A DNA stretch of 64,000 bases from Acidobacteriaceae bacterium KBS 83 (GCA_000381585.1 KB906736.1:762802-826801); one strand, 5' to 3'. Shown: positions 53,656-62,754, counted from the stretch's first letter. Notes: generated from the letters alone by a model not told the origin. Made by a program: numbers and translations.

Positions 53656-53877
53656 TCAGGGTGTAGCTTTGCATCGGCTCGTATTCACTTCTGGCGGCAC
53701 TATTGCCGGAGCGCGTTCCGGCAGCTGTCGCTCTGCATCAAAATCGAGCATTTCTACGAATGAGCCGTTACAGCGATAAACGCGATTAAAAAATACGATC
53801 GAAGCCCACTTGAATGTAAGATCAGCGCTTCGCACAACTAGCTTGGCGCTTGGAAATTTGAGGAAGCCCAACATCAC
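53656..53877 (-). CDS. Small hypothetical protein, 73 aa
   Basis: Not recognised. The sequence 'LKFPSAKLVVRSADLTFKWA' and 'SFVEMLDFDAERQLPERAPA' suggests a small beta-hairpin domain. It overlaps the end of the DinB gene by 4 bp (ATGA) and lies directly upstream of the small Cys-rich gene, so it seems to be part of a tightly packed operon with DinB and the cupredoxin. No signal peptide or metal motif is seen. Confidence 0.4.
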   Translation of the reverse strand: MMLGFLKFPSAKLVVRSADLTFKWASIVFFNRVYRCNGSFVEMLDFDAERQLPERAPAIVPPEVNTSRCKATP

Positions 53878-54488
53878 TCTTTCACAGCTGGCCGTTCTGT
53901 GACGGGCATTTGTCCCGGACCCGGCAGCGCATTTTTGCGACCTCCAGCAGCTTCACCCTCGAACAGAGTCTCGAAAGTTGGGTAAGGATAAATCGTCGGG
54001 GCATGGTTTTGCATAAGTCCACCCGTATCCGCAGTAGGGCCGTAGTTGCTGTGCTCTTCACGGCCGAGCATGCGGAGAAGTGCCAATTGTTGGCCGCGAT
54101 GATGGGCGGTATGGGTCATGCGGCGAGTCATGACCCAAGCCCGCGTTCGGCGTACGTCGAAAAATGTAGTCTCCCCTTCCCACCAACTGTCTTCTTTGCC
54201 CCGCATGGCCGCGAGGCGCTTTCCGCTGTCTTCCCCGTATTGCCGCATGAATTCCAATCTAATTTCATCTTTCGGCAACGGCGGCGCTCCGACATCAATA
54301 TCGAGCATTGTCCGAAACCAGATGTCTTCGCTGACACATTGATGCACCATATGCTCGTGGATACTGCGTCCGCGCTTATCGGTTGGGTGAGGTCGGACAG
54401 GAAGATCCTGGTCGGTGAACATGCTCCAAGCGCTAATCACCTTGATGCGCTCGGTGTCGTAAGTCTCGATCAGAAAATCGTATCTCAT
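53874..54488 (-). CDS. DinB-family protein
   Basis: 204 residues, four-helix bundle type. The metal-binding histidines are in 'HEHMVHQCVSEDIWF' and 'MTHTAHHRGQQLALLRML', the usual DinB/YfiT arrangement. Members are metal-dependent thiol transferases or hydrolases, often with bacillithiol, glutathione or mycothiol; the substrate here is unknown. GAGGT precedes the ATG at 54488. It overlaps the downstream 73-aa gene by 4 bp. Confidence 0.85.
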   Translation of the reverse strand: MRYDFLIETYDTERIKVISAWSMFTDQDLPVRPHPTDKRGRSIHEHMVHQCVSEDIWFRTMLDIDVGAPPLPKDEIRLEFMRQYGEDSGKRLAAMRGKEDSWWEGETTFFDVRRTRAWVMTRRMTHTAHHRGQQLALLRMLGREEHSNYGPTADTGGLMQNHAPTIYPYPTFETLFEGEAAGGRKNALPGPGQMPVTERPAVKE

Positions 54489-54614
54489 CGCGTACCTCGT
54501 TCAATAACTCGGTTGCCACATGGCGCTGTCGGTCTGGGTGTGCCATGTCGTCGGCAAGCGAAGTGTTCAAGTGACCTACAAAACTGTCCGGGTGTGTGCC
54601 ACAAAGTTTGGATC

Positions 54615-55360
54615 TTAGAACTCCTGGACAGTAGGACGTACGACGATTTCATCGATTTCAACGTCGCTGGGCTGGTCGATTGCGTAGGCAATCGCACGGG
54701 CGATGGATCCGGCCGGCATGGCGACTTGTAGAACTCCCTCACTTTCCGCGATGCCGCCGCGTCCGAGGTCCCTTCCTTCAGTTCCGATTCGACAAAACCG
54801 GGCGAAAGGATTGTCACGCGGATGTTGTCCTTGCGGGTCTCCATACGTAGTCCTTCAGAGATGGCGCGCACGGCGAATTTCGTACCACTATAGACCGAAC
54901 CGCCGGGAGCGAAGACCTTAATGCCAGCTACCGACGACAGGTTGATGAAATGCCCACTTTTGAACTTGGTGAATACAGGCAGAGCTGCTGCGATGCCGTA
55001 GAGCACACCCTTGATGTTGATGTCGATCATCTTCTCCCATTCGTCCACATTCATAGCTGTGAACGGTGCGATGGCCATGACGCCGGCATTATTCACCAAC
55101 ACGTCAATCTTGCCGTAAGCCTTCAGGGCCGCCTGGATGAGCGCGTCGACTTGCTCTCGCTTCGTGACGTCGACCGTGACCGCCAACGCCTTACCGCCCT
55201 TTGCAGTGATGTCCTTCACGATTGCATCGAGCCGGCTCTCGCGGCGTGCTCCGAGTACGACGACCCCTCCGAGTTCGGCGAGGTGACGTGCGGTGCTTTC
55301 CCCGATGCCGCTGCTTGCACCTGTAACTACTATGACTTTTCCTTCGATGTTTGTGCTCAT
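54615..55360 (-). pseudogene. Short-chain dehydrogenase/reductase with a late frameshift
   Basis: From the ATG at 55360 (AAGGAGAA upstream) the protein is a normal classical SDR: 'VVTGASSGIGESTARHL', 'DVLVNNAGVMAIAP', and the catalytic Ser/Tyr/Lys in 'LSSVAGIKVFAPGGSVYSGT' and 'KFAVRAISEGLRME'. After 'REFYK' near 54722-54730 one base is missing. In the shifted frame the expected end 'MPAGSIARAIAYAIDQPSDV' and 'IDEIVVRPTVQEF' follows, with a stop at 54615. Unshifted, the frame runs to 54485 with a nonsense tail. The loss affects only the last ~40 residues, so some activity could remain. Confidence 0.75.
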
Positions 55361-55649
55361 GACGTTCTCCTTGTTGCCGTGCGAGGAGCTGGCCAATTAC
55401 TCCATCGGTGAGCCGGAAACACTCTGACGCAGAGTCAGTACCACTAACGCCTAGCGACGGTCTTGCTGCGACCATCCCCAATCCCGCTGCAACTTGTCGT
55501 CCCGCAGGTGCTCCCGCGGCCGCGCTTCCACGATTGGTACGAAGAGTTCCGCTCGACAAGTCGCCCATGCTTTGCGAGACGATGCAACCTCAGTGAGACC
55601 GAGAGTCGGAAGCATCATCTCGATCAAGACTGCCATGTTGTGAAATGGG

Positions 55650-55868
55650 CTATTCCATCACGTGATTCCCCCTGCGCAGCTGCTCATTCGTGTAGAGTAG
55701 GCGGCATACGAGCGCCTGCAAACGAAGTTTCTCCCCTTCAAGCACTCGCATGCGGTTGAGTAAGTCGACGGAGCTGAGGTTCGATAGAGCTTTGAAGTCC
55801 TCAGCGGCGCTGGTTTCCAACGGAGAGTTCCAAAACCCGTCGCGCTCCGGATCATAGAGGTTCATCAC
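55650..55868 (-). CDS. Small coiled-coil protein, 72 aa
   Basis: Unrecognised. 'LNRMRVLEGEKLRLQALVCR' and the following residues have a leucine heptad pattern like a short leucine zipper. It lies on the same strand as the histidine kinase, about 160 bp downstream, with the second copy of the 175-bp repeat between them. No clear ribosome site was found; two adjacent ATGs could start it. Confidence 0.35.
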   Translation of the reverse strand: MMNLYDPERDGFWNSPLETSAAEDFKALSNLSSVDLLNRMRVLEGEKLRLQALVCRLLYTNEQLRRGNHVME

Positions 55869-55928
55869 TTATTGCTCGCGTAAATGGTGCGCGAGTGCGG
55901 CTCACACTCGATTTGAGATACGTTGTTG

Positions 55929-56103
55929 TAGCGCCGAGCTATCGGCGTGTTGAGTTCGTCGAAGGCGCGCGCCTAGGCGCGTCTGTCTGATCGCGAGCGA
56001 CCCAGAACAACGGGCAGCCCGCACAGGCTGTTACTGCGCATCCGCGGAGAGGTCGTCTCGTCGTAGACCCTCTGAATCCGGCGGTTTAAAGTTCCACGCA
56101 CTC
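55929..56103 (-). repeat. 175-bp direct repeat, copy 2
   Basis: Second copy of the repeat at 53472-53646. It overlaps the 3' end of the histidine kinase gene and supplies its last ~25 codons. Relative to copy 1 one base is missing before the CxxC segment, so the small Cys-rich frame is broken. Confidence 0.8.
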
Positions 56104-57005
56104 TGTCGAAGGGTAATAGAGCCATTTGGTAATGGTCGGCCGTTCGCAGACCCATTGCTGCAGGCTTGGAAGCCGGCCCTGCCAATCGTCAGGTCTTCTA
56201 GAGTTAATAGTCTGTTCTTCGTTAGACTGAGTGTGAATGCGGTTCTCTCTGGATTCGATTCCTCGAGTCGGACGCTACCGCCGTGCTCTTCAGCTACTCG
56301 ACGAGCCAGGGTGAGCCCCAGGCCTGTTCCGTCGGGTTTTCCTGCGGTCACGAACGGATCGAACAACGTTCTCCGGACAGCGGCGGGTATGCCAGGACCA
56401 TTGTCCAAGATCGTGACGTAGATCCGTTCATCGACTTCCGTAAGGTGGACCTTCACCTCAGGCACGTGAGTTGAGCGTGCCGCCGCTTGGCAGGCATTGA
56501 GCAGCAAGTTATGTATAGCACTCTCAAGATTCCTCGCATCGATGTCTGCTTCCGCCCGAGGGAACTTGCCGATTGTGATGGACACGTTTCGCCCGTCTGG
56601 ATGAAACTTCACTGTCGCAACAGCTTGCTCGACAACTAATGAAACGCTCTCATGAACAAGCGGATTTGTCCGTCCGCTACTCCCGAATTGCAATAGTGAA
56701 TCAATGCGCTCCACCATCGCGAGCACTGCTTCTTGAATTTCGAGCAGCAGTTCAGCACGCGCACTCGCACATCTATCGGGGCGCTCGAGGAGCTCGGCGT
56801 TCGCATAGATCGCCGTGAGCGAGTGGCGCATATCGTGGCATATCGCGCATCCCATCCTGCCGATTGCCGACATCCTGTCTGCCTCTATCAGGTGGCTTGG
56901 CGCTCGCCGCTGCGGTTCGTTTCGCCGATCCAGAGCAACGCCCTTATCAAACATGAGGATCTTGCCGCCATCTGAAATCTTTGGTTTCCTAAGGTGTGTC
57001 CTCAC
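56031..57005 (-). CDS. Cytoplasmic sensor histidine kinase
   Basis: 324 residues without membrane helices. The H-box is 'ICHDMRHSLTAIYANAELL', the N-box 'NLESAIHNLLLNACQAA', G1 'ILDNGPGIP', G2 'DGTGLGLTLARRVAEEHGG'. It is a soluble HisKA/HATPase kinase whose input domain is only ~45 residues, so it may sense through a partner. The last ~25 residues are encoded by the 175-bp repeat and are probably not original. No response regulator gene is adjacent. Confidence 0.82.
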   Translation of the reverse strand: MRTHLRKPKISDGGKILMFDKGVALDRRNEPQRRAPSHLIEADRMSAIGRMGCAICHDMRHSLTAIYANAELLERPDRCASARAELLLEIQEAVLAMVERIDSLLQFGSSGRTNPLVHESVSLVVEQAVATVKFHPDGRNVSITIGKFPRAEADIDARNLESAIHNLLLNACQAAARSTHVPEVKVHLTEVDERIYVTILDNGPGIPAAVRRTLFDPFVTAGKPDGTGLGLTLARRVAEEHGGSVRLEESNPERTAFTLSLTKNRLLTLEDLTIGRAGFQACSNGSANGRPLPNGSITLRQSAWNFKPPDSEGLRRDDLSADAQ

Positions 57006-57058
57006 TGTTCCCCCTTGTCAACCCTGTTCTTGTTGCTCGCCCCAAACCCGCGATTCGC

Positions 57059-57215
57059 CATGACGCCGGCGTTACTCATCAACCGTCGACCTTGCCGTAA
57101 GCTTTCATGGTCGCCAGAATGAGTGCGGTGACTCGCTCTCGCTTCGTGACGTCGACAGTGACTGCCGGCGCCTCACCGCCCTTTGCAGTGATGTCCTTCA
57201 CGATTGCACCAGGAA
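57059..57215 (-). pseudogene. Internal SDR gene fragment (duplicate)
   Basis: About 155 bp closely match 55078-55210 of the SDR gene, covering the codons around NNAGVM back to 'VTVDVTKREQVDAL'. Shared DNA includes 'gctctcgcttcgtgacgtcg' and 'ccctttgcagtgatgtcctt'. Both ends are abrupt, and the fragment has no start or stop of its own. Confidence 0.75.
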
Positions 57216-57252
57216 ATCGGTCTCTTTCTCCGGAATAGTTTTGAAGCCGGAT

Positions 57253-57786
57253 TCAAGAACCGCGAACGGGACCTGTCGCTTTTGTTGATGTCACTTTGAC
57301 GGCTAGTGCCTGAAGCTTTGCATCAAGCTCTTTCGCTGCGGCCAGCAGTGGTTCATTGGTCTCGACAACCATAAGCGACGACGGTCTTATGTAGGTTAGA
57401 CTGCTGTGATTATCATCTTCTTCGATGAGGATGAGCTCGACCGGAGCGAAAAGGCCCGCCGTGAGATCGTGCCGCAACATTGTGATGGCGATGAGCGGAT
57501 TTCCCATTATGACTCGCACGACTTTCTTCTGAATCTGGACCTTCTCGATCCAGGCGCCATGATTCATGAGGGCGAACAGTATGAAGCCGCTGGGACCGAC
57601 GTGTGATTCCACCTCGGCTTTGTACGACTCCCAAGTTCCGAACTTTGCAGGAAGGTCGTCGATCATTAGTGGTTTTTTGCCGACGTCGGCCAGTAATGCA
57701 GACATGAGTTCGTCGAAAGACTTCTTGCTTTCGAATCTGAGACGAACGCCATTAAAAGGAATTTCGCGCGGATTAGAATTCGTCAT
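57253..57786 (-). CDS. DUF302-domain protein
   Basis: 177 residues. The central '[20 protein letters not shown]' and '[20 protein letters not shown]' followed by '[19 protein letters not shown]' and 'PSSLM' is the DUF302 pattern, a small fold of unknown reaction that often occurs near redox and detoxification genes. AGGAGAA precedes the ATG. It overlaps the nitrilase stop by 4 bp, so it is translated together with it. Confidence 0.75.
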   Translation of the reverse strand: MTNSNPREIPFNGVRLRFESKKSFDELMSALLADVGKKPLMIDDLPAKFGTWESYKAEVESHVGPSGFILFALMNHGAWIEKVQIQKKVVRVIMGNPLIAITMLRHDLTAGLFAPVELILIEEDDNHSSLTYIRPSSLMVVETNEPLLAAAKELDAKLQALAVKVTSTKATGPVRGS

Positions 57787-58778
57787 CGCGGTTCTCCTAC
57801 AAGTACGGCGCAGTCATCACCGAGCGTTTCGGCGATCGAGATAGGATGCGCGTTATGTTCATGGACATAAGCTGCAGGCGTGCGATCAATCAAAAGGCTG
57901 AGCAGTTCCGGGCGACTATAGTGGCCACGGGAATCCATCTGCCGCTTACGCTTATCGATCAAAGAGAAATCAAGGTCCGCGATCACCGCGCCCTCACCGG
58001 AACGCAGAGGTTCTCCCATCAATTCGCCTTGCGGCGAGACAATCGCGGTAAAACAACCACTGGAGATTGGGCCGACGGGACAGCCGGTGTCTTGCATGAT
58101 TTGAGCCTGCTGATCTGCACTCAGCCACGCAGTGGCATTGACAACGAAACAGCCCGATTCCAATGCGTGTTGACGGATGTTGACTTGGGTCTGATCGGCG
58201 AAAATGTTGCCCCCGAACGAACCAGGGTACATCGACGAATGAATCTGCTCACCATCAGCCATCAAGGCGTAACGGGCCAGCGGGTTGTAATGTTCCCAGC
58301 ATACCAACTGACCGATGCGCCCGACTGCGCTATCGATAGCTCGCAGTCCGGAACCGTCACCTTGACCCCAGATCATGCGTTCATGGTAGGTCGGGGAAAT
58401 CTTGCGGCGGCGCTGAATCAAAGTGCCGTCGGCATCGAATAGTAACTGCGTGTTAAAGAGCGTGCCCCCGTCGCGTTCGTTGACGCCAACCGACACGACC
58501 ATCCCGCTTTGCCTGGAGGCCTCGCCGATGGCATGGGTGGCCACCGATGGTACCGTCACTGCTTGGTCAATTAACTTCAGCTGTTCCGGACCCATTTGGA
58601 AGGGCGGCTGGACAAAGGAGAAGTAGGGATAGTACGGCACTACTGCCTCCGAAAAGGTGGCGAACTGTACGCCCTGGCGACCAAGCTCAGTAATTTTCTC
58701 GACGACCTTCTCGACAGTGCCTTCGCGGCTGTAAAGCACCGGGCTGATTTGTACGGCAGCCGCTTTTATAGTGGCCAT
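57783..58778 (-). CDS. Nitrilase (carbon-nitrogen hydrolase)
   Basis: 332 residues. The catalytic triad is complete: Glu44 in '[13 protein letters not shown]', Lys126 in '[15 protein letters not shown]' and Cys160 in '[17 protein letters not shown]'. The Cys context and the segment after it are those of true aliphatic/aromatic nitrilases, which turn nitriles into acids and ammonia, rather than amidases. GGAGG lies 9 nt before the ATG at 58778. The DUF302 gene is coupled downstream, and a divergent AraC regulator lies about 285 bp away. Confidence 0.9.
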   Translation of the reverse strand: MATIKAAAVQISPVLYSREGTVEKVVEKITELGRQGVQFATFSEAVVPYYPYFSFVQPPFQMGPEQLKLIDQAVTVPSVATHAIGEASRQSGMVVSVGVNERDGGTLFNTQLLFDADGTLIQRRRKISPTYHERMIWGQGDGSGLRAIDSAVGRIGQLVCWEHYNPLARYALMADGEQIHSSMYPGSFGGNIFADQTQVNIRQHALESGCFVVNATAWLSADQQAQIMQDTGCPVGPISSGCFTAIVSPQGELMGEPLRSGEGAVIADLDFSLIDKRKRQMDSRGHYSRPELLSLLIDRTPAAYVHEHNAHPISIAETLGDDCAVLVGEPR

Positions 58779-59062
58779 AGCAATTTCCTCCATGGTTGAA
58801 ATTTCGAGAGCCTAAAGTTCCTCTGCATGTATCCGAATAGTTCTTTCATGTTCCCGCCCTCACTCATGGGATGGTTATGGGATTCATGACCGATACGTAG
58901 TGCGTTTCCATTCCAGACACCCACGAGCATATCTACCGCCCCTAGCGAAGGCAGTTCCAAAGAACCGGCTTTGTGCAAATCTTCCGATCTAATACCGAAT
59001 AGAATGTCCTTAGCGTGTCGTCCCCTGAGTCGCCACGCACACGGGTCCCCTGAGGACACCTG

Positions 59063-60043
59063 ATGGGCGATCAGAATCGTATCGGCACATTGGAATCCGC
59101 GAATGCCGCCCAAGCACGGCGTCCCACGGTTAGCCGCCTCACCGTTCCTGCAACTGATGTCGTTCGTGAAGGCCGGCCCGAACCATTCCTAGATAGCCGT
59201 CCGACACGGTCAAGTACACTTGCGCAGTGGGGTGGTATTGCACTAGAAAATTACACGATTCCAGCCGTTTTCATACCCCGTCATGAACATCCAGAAGACT
59301 TCCTGCATGTCGTACTCAGCGGAGCCGTCGAATACGAGGTATGCACAAAAGGCCGAACTCTCCGATTTACTTCACGTCCGGGCACAATGTTCCTTTTGCC
59401 CAAAGGGACCGTGGATGAAGTGAATTGGGCTGGGCCAACTCAGCGCCTGGCTGTAGCCATCCACCCGAGCCTCCTCACCAATGCATTGGACGAGACCGCA
59501 CACGAAACTGAGATTGAGCTAACGGAACACTGGGATTTGATCGACCACCATATTTCAGCCTTGCTAACCGAAATGACAGCTGATCTTGATGACGGTTCGC
59601 CCGCGGGATCTATCTACGGCGAATCCCTGGCCAATACGCTGGCAGTGTACCTGGTGAAGCGTTACGCCGTGCGACGAGTCACGCCCGTGGACTTCAAAGG
59701 AGGTTTACCGGGATATCGTCTGAAGCGTGTGCTTGGTTATATCGCCGACAGTTTGGAGGAGAACATTACCCTGTCGCAACTTGCCGCCATTGCTGGCATG
59801 AGTCCGCATTACTTTTCGGAGCTGTTCAAACAGAGTACAGGTCACGCTCCGCATAATTACGTTCTGTTGAAGAGGATCGAACGTGCCAAGCAGCAGCTGC
59901 GCGACCCTAAGCGCAGCATCATCGACGCGGGCCTCGATGCCGGATTTCAGAACCCGAGTCACTTCGCCCGTATGTTTCGAAAACTTGAGGGCACCACCCC
60001 TTCAAGGTACCGAGCGGAGAATGTATCAAGAACGATCTACTAA
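59063..60043 (+). CDS. AraC-family regulator with cupin sensor domain
   Basis: 326 residues. An N-terminal cupin ('PRHEHPEDFLHVVLSGAVEY' and 'PGTMFLLPKGTVDEV') precedes two AraC helix-turn-helix units ('LSQLAAIAGMSPHYFSELF', 'IIDAGLDAGFQNPSHFARMF'). It is divergent from the nitrilase operon, which is its most likely target. The intergenic region of about 285 bp should hold both promoters. GAGGA lies upstream of the ATG. Confidence 0.88.
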   Translation: MGDQNRIGTLESANAAQARRPTVSRLTVPATDVVREGRPEPFLDSRPTRSSTLAQWGGIALENYTIPAVFIPRHEHPEDFLHVVLSGAVEYEVCTKGRTLRFTSRPGTMFLLPKGTVDEVNWAGPTQRLAVAIHPSLLTNALDETAHETEIELTEHWDLIDHHISALLTEMTADLDDGSPAGSIYGESLANTLAVYLVKRYAVRRVTPVDFKGGLPGYRLKRVLGYIADSLEENITLSQLAAIAGMSPHYFSELFKQSTGHAPHNYVLLKRIERAKQQLRDPKRSIIDAGLDAGFQNPSHFARMFRKLEGTTPSRYRAENVSRTIY

Positions 60044-60204
60044 AAGCTCCGTCGGCCGGCTTATACAGAAACTCCTCGTTTGCTTTGAGATTGTCACCCC
60101 CAGAGCGTTCGACGCCCTGTTCCGCCGGCTAGGGCTCCAGCGAACTCCCCAGCTGTCAACTGTTGCCAACAGGGCTTAGCATCGAGCGGGCGCCTGCGGC
60201 GAAA

Positions 60205-60351
60205 ATCGAGGGCGCCGGGCTTCAAGTGTCCGCCGAGCGTGGCGCCGCGCAGCTCTGTAGAGCCACCGTCAGAGGTCTTCTTGCCAGAGGGGCAGTTGAG
60301 TGAGCGATCCTGAAATGTTTCTTCTTTAGACATCGCTGGTTTTAAAACCAC
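60205..60351 (-). pseudogene. Relic of the mocR 5' end, second copy
   Basis: The minus strand reads 'MSKEETFQDRSLNCPSGKK' from near 60333 and then, with indels, the winged-helix part ('GATLGGHLKPGA'). It matches the regulator at 46937-48418 over about 45 codons; the remainder is absent. It sits in front of the operator at 60367 just as the real gene sits in front of 48450. Confidence 0.7.
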
Positions 60352-60366
60352 CCGCGCTATCGTCAA

Positions 60367-60398
60367 AGTGGACCACTCCCTATTTGCATTATGGACCT
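60367..60398 (+). promoter_or_regulatory. MocR-type operator upstream of the cupin-DoxX operon
   Basis: AGTGGACCA, 10 bp, then GCATTATGGACCT: the clearest version, with two TGGACC half-sites 23 bp apart. It lies 81 bp before the cupin ATG. Confidence 0.72.
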
Positions 60399-60447
60399 TC
60401 TCTCCAATCCACTAAAAGCCTAATGTTGGTTCCAGGGAGATAAACCG

Positions 60448-60906
60448 ATGAAAACGAGACCGGAAGCACAACTTATGAAAAGCTCAACACCACTATTGGT
60501 GCTGGCAGTACTGATAGCCACCACTCTGATCCCAACCGGCACGCTGATGGCGCAGAAGGCGGTCACGCCGCCGATGGCGCACGAGACTATCACACCGCTC
60601 ATAACGAAAGATGTTGCCGGATTTCCCGGCGAGCAAGCGCTGATGTACACCGTAGATTTTCCGCCGGGCTTTTCGAGCCCTGTTCACCGCCACAATGCGC
60701 AGGTGTCTGTTTACGTGCTGGAGGGATCTGTCGTGATGCAGGTGAGAGGGCAAAAAGCACTCACGCTGGGGCCAGGACAGAGCTTTTACGAAGATCCCAA
60801 CGATATTCACATCGTTAGCCGGAACGCAAGTAGTACAACGCCAGCAAAATTCCTCGTGTTCCTGATTAACAAGAAAGGCTCTCCGCTGGTGCTACCAGCA
60901 AAGTAA
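60448..60906 (+). CDS. Exported cupin protein
   Basis: 152 residues with an N-terminal signal ('LLVLAVLIATTLIPTGTLMA'). The cupin motifs are 'PVHRHNAQVSVYVLEGSVVM' and 'PGQSFYEDPNDIHIVSRNAS', with metal-binding His residues conserved. Single-domain cupins of this kind often act as quercetinase-like or signal-binding proteins; the reaction is unknown. GGGAGATAA precedes the ATG. It is the first gene after the operator, with DoxX next (about 48 bp). A deleted copy lies at 48529. Confidence 0.82.
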   Translation: MKTRPEAQLMKSSTPLLVLAVLIATTLIPTGTLMAQKAVTPPMAHETITPLITKDVAGFPGEQALMYTVDFPPGFSSPVHRHNAQVSVYVLEGSVVMQVRGQKALTLGPGQSFYEDPNDIHIVSRNASSTTPAKFLVFLINKKGSPLVLPAK

Positions 60907-60954
60907 ACCGACAATCGCGAGCGGTTCTGTTCGCAACAGTCCAGGAGGAAATAT

Positions 60955-61452
60955 ATGAGCACGATTACGGTCAAGGACACGAAATTCGCAAGCTACTCAA
61001 CCCTGTTGTTAAGAATTGGGCTCGGCCTTGGTTTCTTGTCGGCCGTAGCCGACCGACTCGGTCTGTGGGGAGCGTTTGGGCAACCGAATGTCGAATGGGG
61101 GAATTTCTCAAGGTTCTTGGAATACACCCACACTCTCAATTGGTATTTGCCGGCGGAGATGATCCTGCCGCTAGGAATCATCGCCACTGGCGCTGAAATT
61201 CTCTTCGGCCTTCTTCTCCTCGTGGGCTGGCACACGCGCGCTGCCGCGCTATTAAGCGGACTTCTTCTACTGACGTTCGGTGTGGCGATGACGCTTGCAT
61301 TAGGAGTAAAGGCGCCACTGAATTTTGCCGTTCTCACGGGGATAGGAGGATCCTTGCTTCTTGCAAGCCGCGAAAGATTCCCATTCAGCGTGGATCAGTT
61401 GCTGTCCCGCCGAATCACTCATGGGTTCACCCAACTCGATCACAAAGGATGA
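60955..61452 (+). CDS. DoxX-family membrane protein
   Basis: 165 residues with four membrane helices ('LLLRIGLGLGFLSAVADRLG', 'ILPLGIIATGAEILFGLLLL', 'AALLSGLLLLTFGVAMTLAL', 'AVLTGIGGSLLLASRERFPF'). Members of DoxX (quinol oxidase subunit-like/MtrX type) are tied to redox stress. AGGAGG lies just before the ATG. It is probably co-transcribed with the exported cupin under the MocR operator. Its 3' end also occurs as a relic at 42947. Confidence 0.85.
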   Translation: MSTITVKDTKFASYSTLLLRIGLGLGFLSAVADRLGLWGAFGQPNVEWGNFSRFLEYTHTLNWYLPAEMILPLGIIATGAEILFGLLLLVGWHTRAAALLSGLLLLTFGVAMTLALGVKAPLNFAVLTGIGGSLLLASRERFPFSVDQLLSRRITHGFTQLDHKG

Positions 61453-61528
61453 CCTGTCCACAACCGGACCCGCTGTGGGGAATTTGTTCGTCAACCTCGT
61501 CTTGATTTCGAGGGAATAAATACCCGGT

Positions 61529-61756
61529 ATGCCCGGATGGCGGAAATTTGATCAGGTTTACCAGCAGCAGTTTCCGATGATTGAAGAGGGCGAAGCACAA
61601 TGGTCGTTCGTTCATATTGAGGCCGCGGCGCGCGCAACGGTGTCAGCTCTCACGGTGGATCCGCAAATATGTTGTCGGGACGACGATGCTTTGCCCCTGA
61701 GTGTTTGGCTAACTAGATTCGCTAGCTTTATGATGCTCTACTCCCACAACCTCTGA
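61529..61756 (+). pseudogene. C-terminal fragment of a NAD-dependent epimerase/reductase
   Basis: 'GEAQWSFVHIEAAARATVSA' and 'DDDALPLSVWLTRFA' match the end of extended-SDR nucleoside-diphosphate-sugar epimerase-like proteins (WSFVHIEDAA..., VDDDPAPVSEWLP). Only about 60 of ~300 residues are left, and there is no NAD-binding domain. Confidence 0.65.
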
Positions 61757-61799
61757 AGGCCACTCAAACCTGTAAGACAAAAACTAAAGGAAAGAGACG

Positions 61800-62147
61800 A
61801 TGAAACAGTATGCGTGGGCGATCCTTGTGATTGCTGGTGTGTTTGAGACAGGGTTTTCGATCGGGCTGAAGTACTCGGAAGGGTTTACACGATTGTGGCC
61901 GTCGGTCGCGACGGCGATCATGATCGTGCTGAGCTTGGGCCTGGTGGGGGTGGCGACGCGGAGTCTGCCGTTGGGCACTGCGTATGCCGTATGGACTGGG
62001 ATTGGCGCGGTGGGCACAGTGGGGGTAGGCATCGTGTTGTTTGGAGAGTCTGCGGCATTGAGCAGGCTGGCTTGCCTGGGGTTGATCGTCACGGGAATTA
62101 TCGGGCTGAAATTTCTCGGCAAATCGCGCGGCATTCTGCCACGGTAA
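61800..62147 (+). CDS. SMR-family exporter of the Gdx/SugE type
   Basis: 115 residues, four membrane helices. The conserved Glu of helix 1 is in 'VIAGVFETGFSIGLKYSEGF'; 'SLPLGTAYAVWTGIGAVGTV' and 'GIVLFGESAALSRLACL' are typical of SugE/Gdx, which export guanidinium in exchange for protons. AAGGAAAGAG precedes the ATG. No guanidine riboswitch fold was evident upstream, so control is probably by protein. The isochorismatase gene follows by about 25 bp and could be co-transcribed. Confidence 0.88.
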   Translation: MKQYAWAILVIAGVFETGFSIGLKYSEGFTRLWPSVATAIMIVLSLGLVGVATRSLPLGTAYAVWTGIGAVGTVGVGIVLFGESAALSRLACLGLIVTGIIGLKFLGKSRGILPR

Positions 62148-62170
62148 CCTTGAGAATCGCATGGCACATC

Positions 62171-62656
62171 ATGAAACAAGCTCTCCTCATCGTCGATGTT
62201 CAGCCCAGCTTCCCTGTATCGAGGGAAATTCTGCAAGGGATCATAAAATTAAGCGCCCTGCTCCCAAGTGTGGCCACCGTTGAGAGACATGATGAATCTG
62301 TGACGCCCTTTGAAGGACAGCTGCGATGGAGACCCGGAAAAGCTGACGAGACTCTCGTACCCGCCAACCGTGTTTTCATAAAACACGGCTATCTCCCGCC
62401 TCCCGCCGCTATCGAATATCTTCGAGGTCTGCGAATGGACCGCATATTGGTTTGCGGCGTCCAGGCGGACACCTGCGTACTTGCTGCAGGCTTCGCACTG
62501 TTCGATGCTGGCTTACATCCGACACTTCTGAAATGGCTCACGGTCGGGTCGTCGTTGGATTGCTCTGGTAACCTCGGTGCACGGTTGTGGGAACACCACT
62601 TTGGAAGCGTTTTAGAGTATTCGGATCAGCTCGGCCTTCCTGAGTTCGCAAAGTGA
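62171..62656 (+). CDS. Isochorismatase-family cysteine hydrolase
   Basis: 161 residues. The triad is Asp in 'ALLIVDVQPSF', Lys in 'RVFIKHGY' and Cys in 'VCGVQADTCVLAAGFALFDA'. The fold is shorter than nicotinamidases and belongs to the small cysteine hydrolases that split amides or isochorismate-like ethers. The substrate is unknown. It begins 23 bp after the exporter gene; next to a guanidinium-type exporter it might act on a ureide or amide, an inference only. Confidence 0.8.
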   Translation: MKQALLIVDVQPSFPVSREILQGIIKLSALLPSVATVERHDESVTPFEGQLRWRPGKADETLVPANRVFIKHGYLPPPAAIEYLRGLRMDRILVCGVQADTCVLAAGFALFDAGLHPTLLKWLTVGSSLDCSGNLGARLWEHHFGSVLEYSDQLGLPEFAK

Positions 62657-62754
62657 GCTAACGTCCTCGGTTTAAGCGCGCAGAAGCGCCGCACGATGCA
62701 GATTTCAATGACGACTGAGGCTCGTGCCCACCAACATTCTGATTGAGTTAAGAC

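Noticed and set aside
54485..54614. 4-bp overlap of SDR and DinB as translational coupling
   Set aside because: The SDR frame reaches DinB only because of a frameshift; the natural stop is at 54615.
61453..61799. Guanidine riboswitch before the Gdx-type exporter
   Set aside because: No matching conserved loops were seen; the space is mostly taken up by an epimerase fragment.
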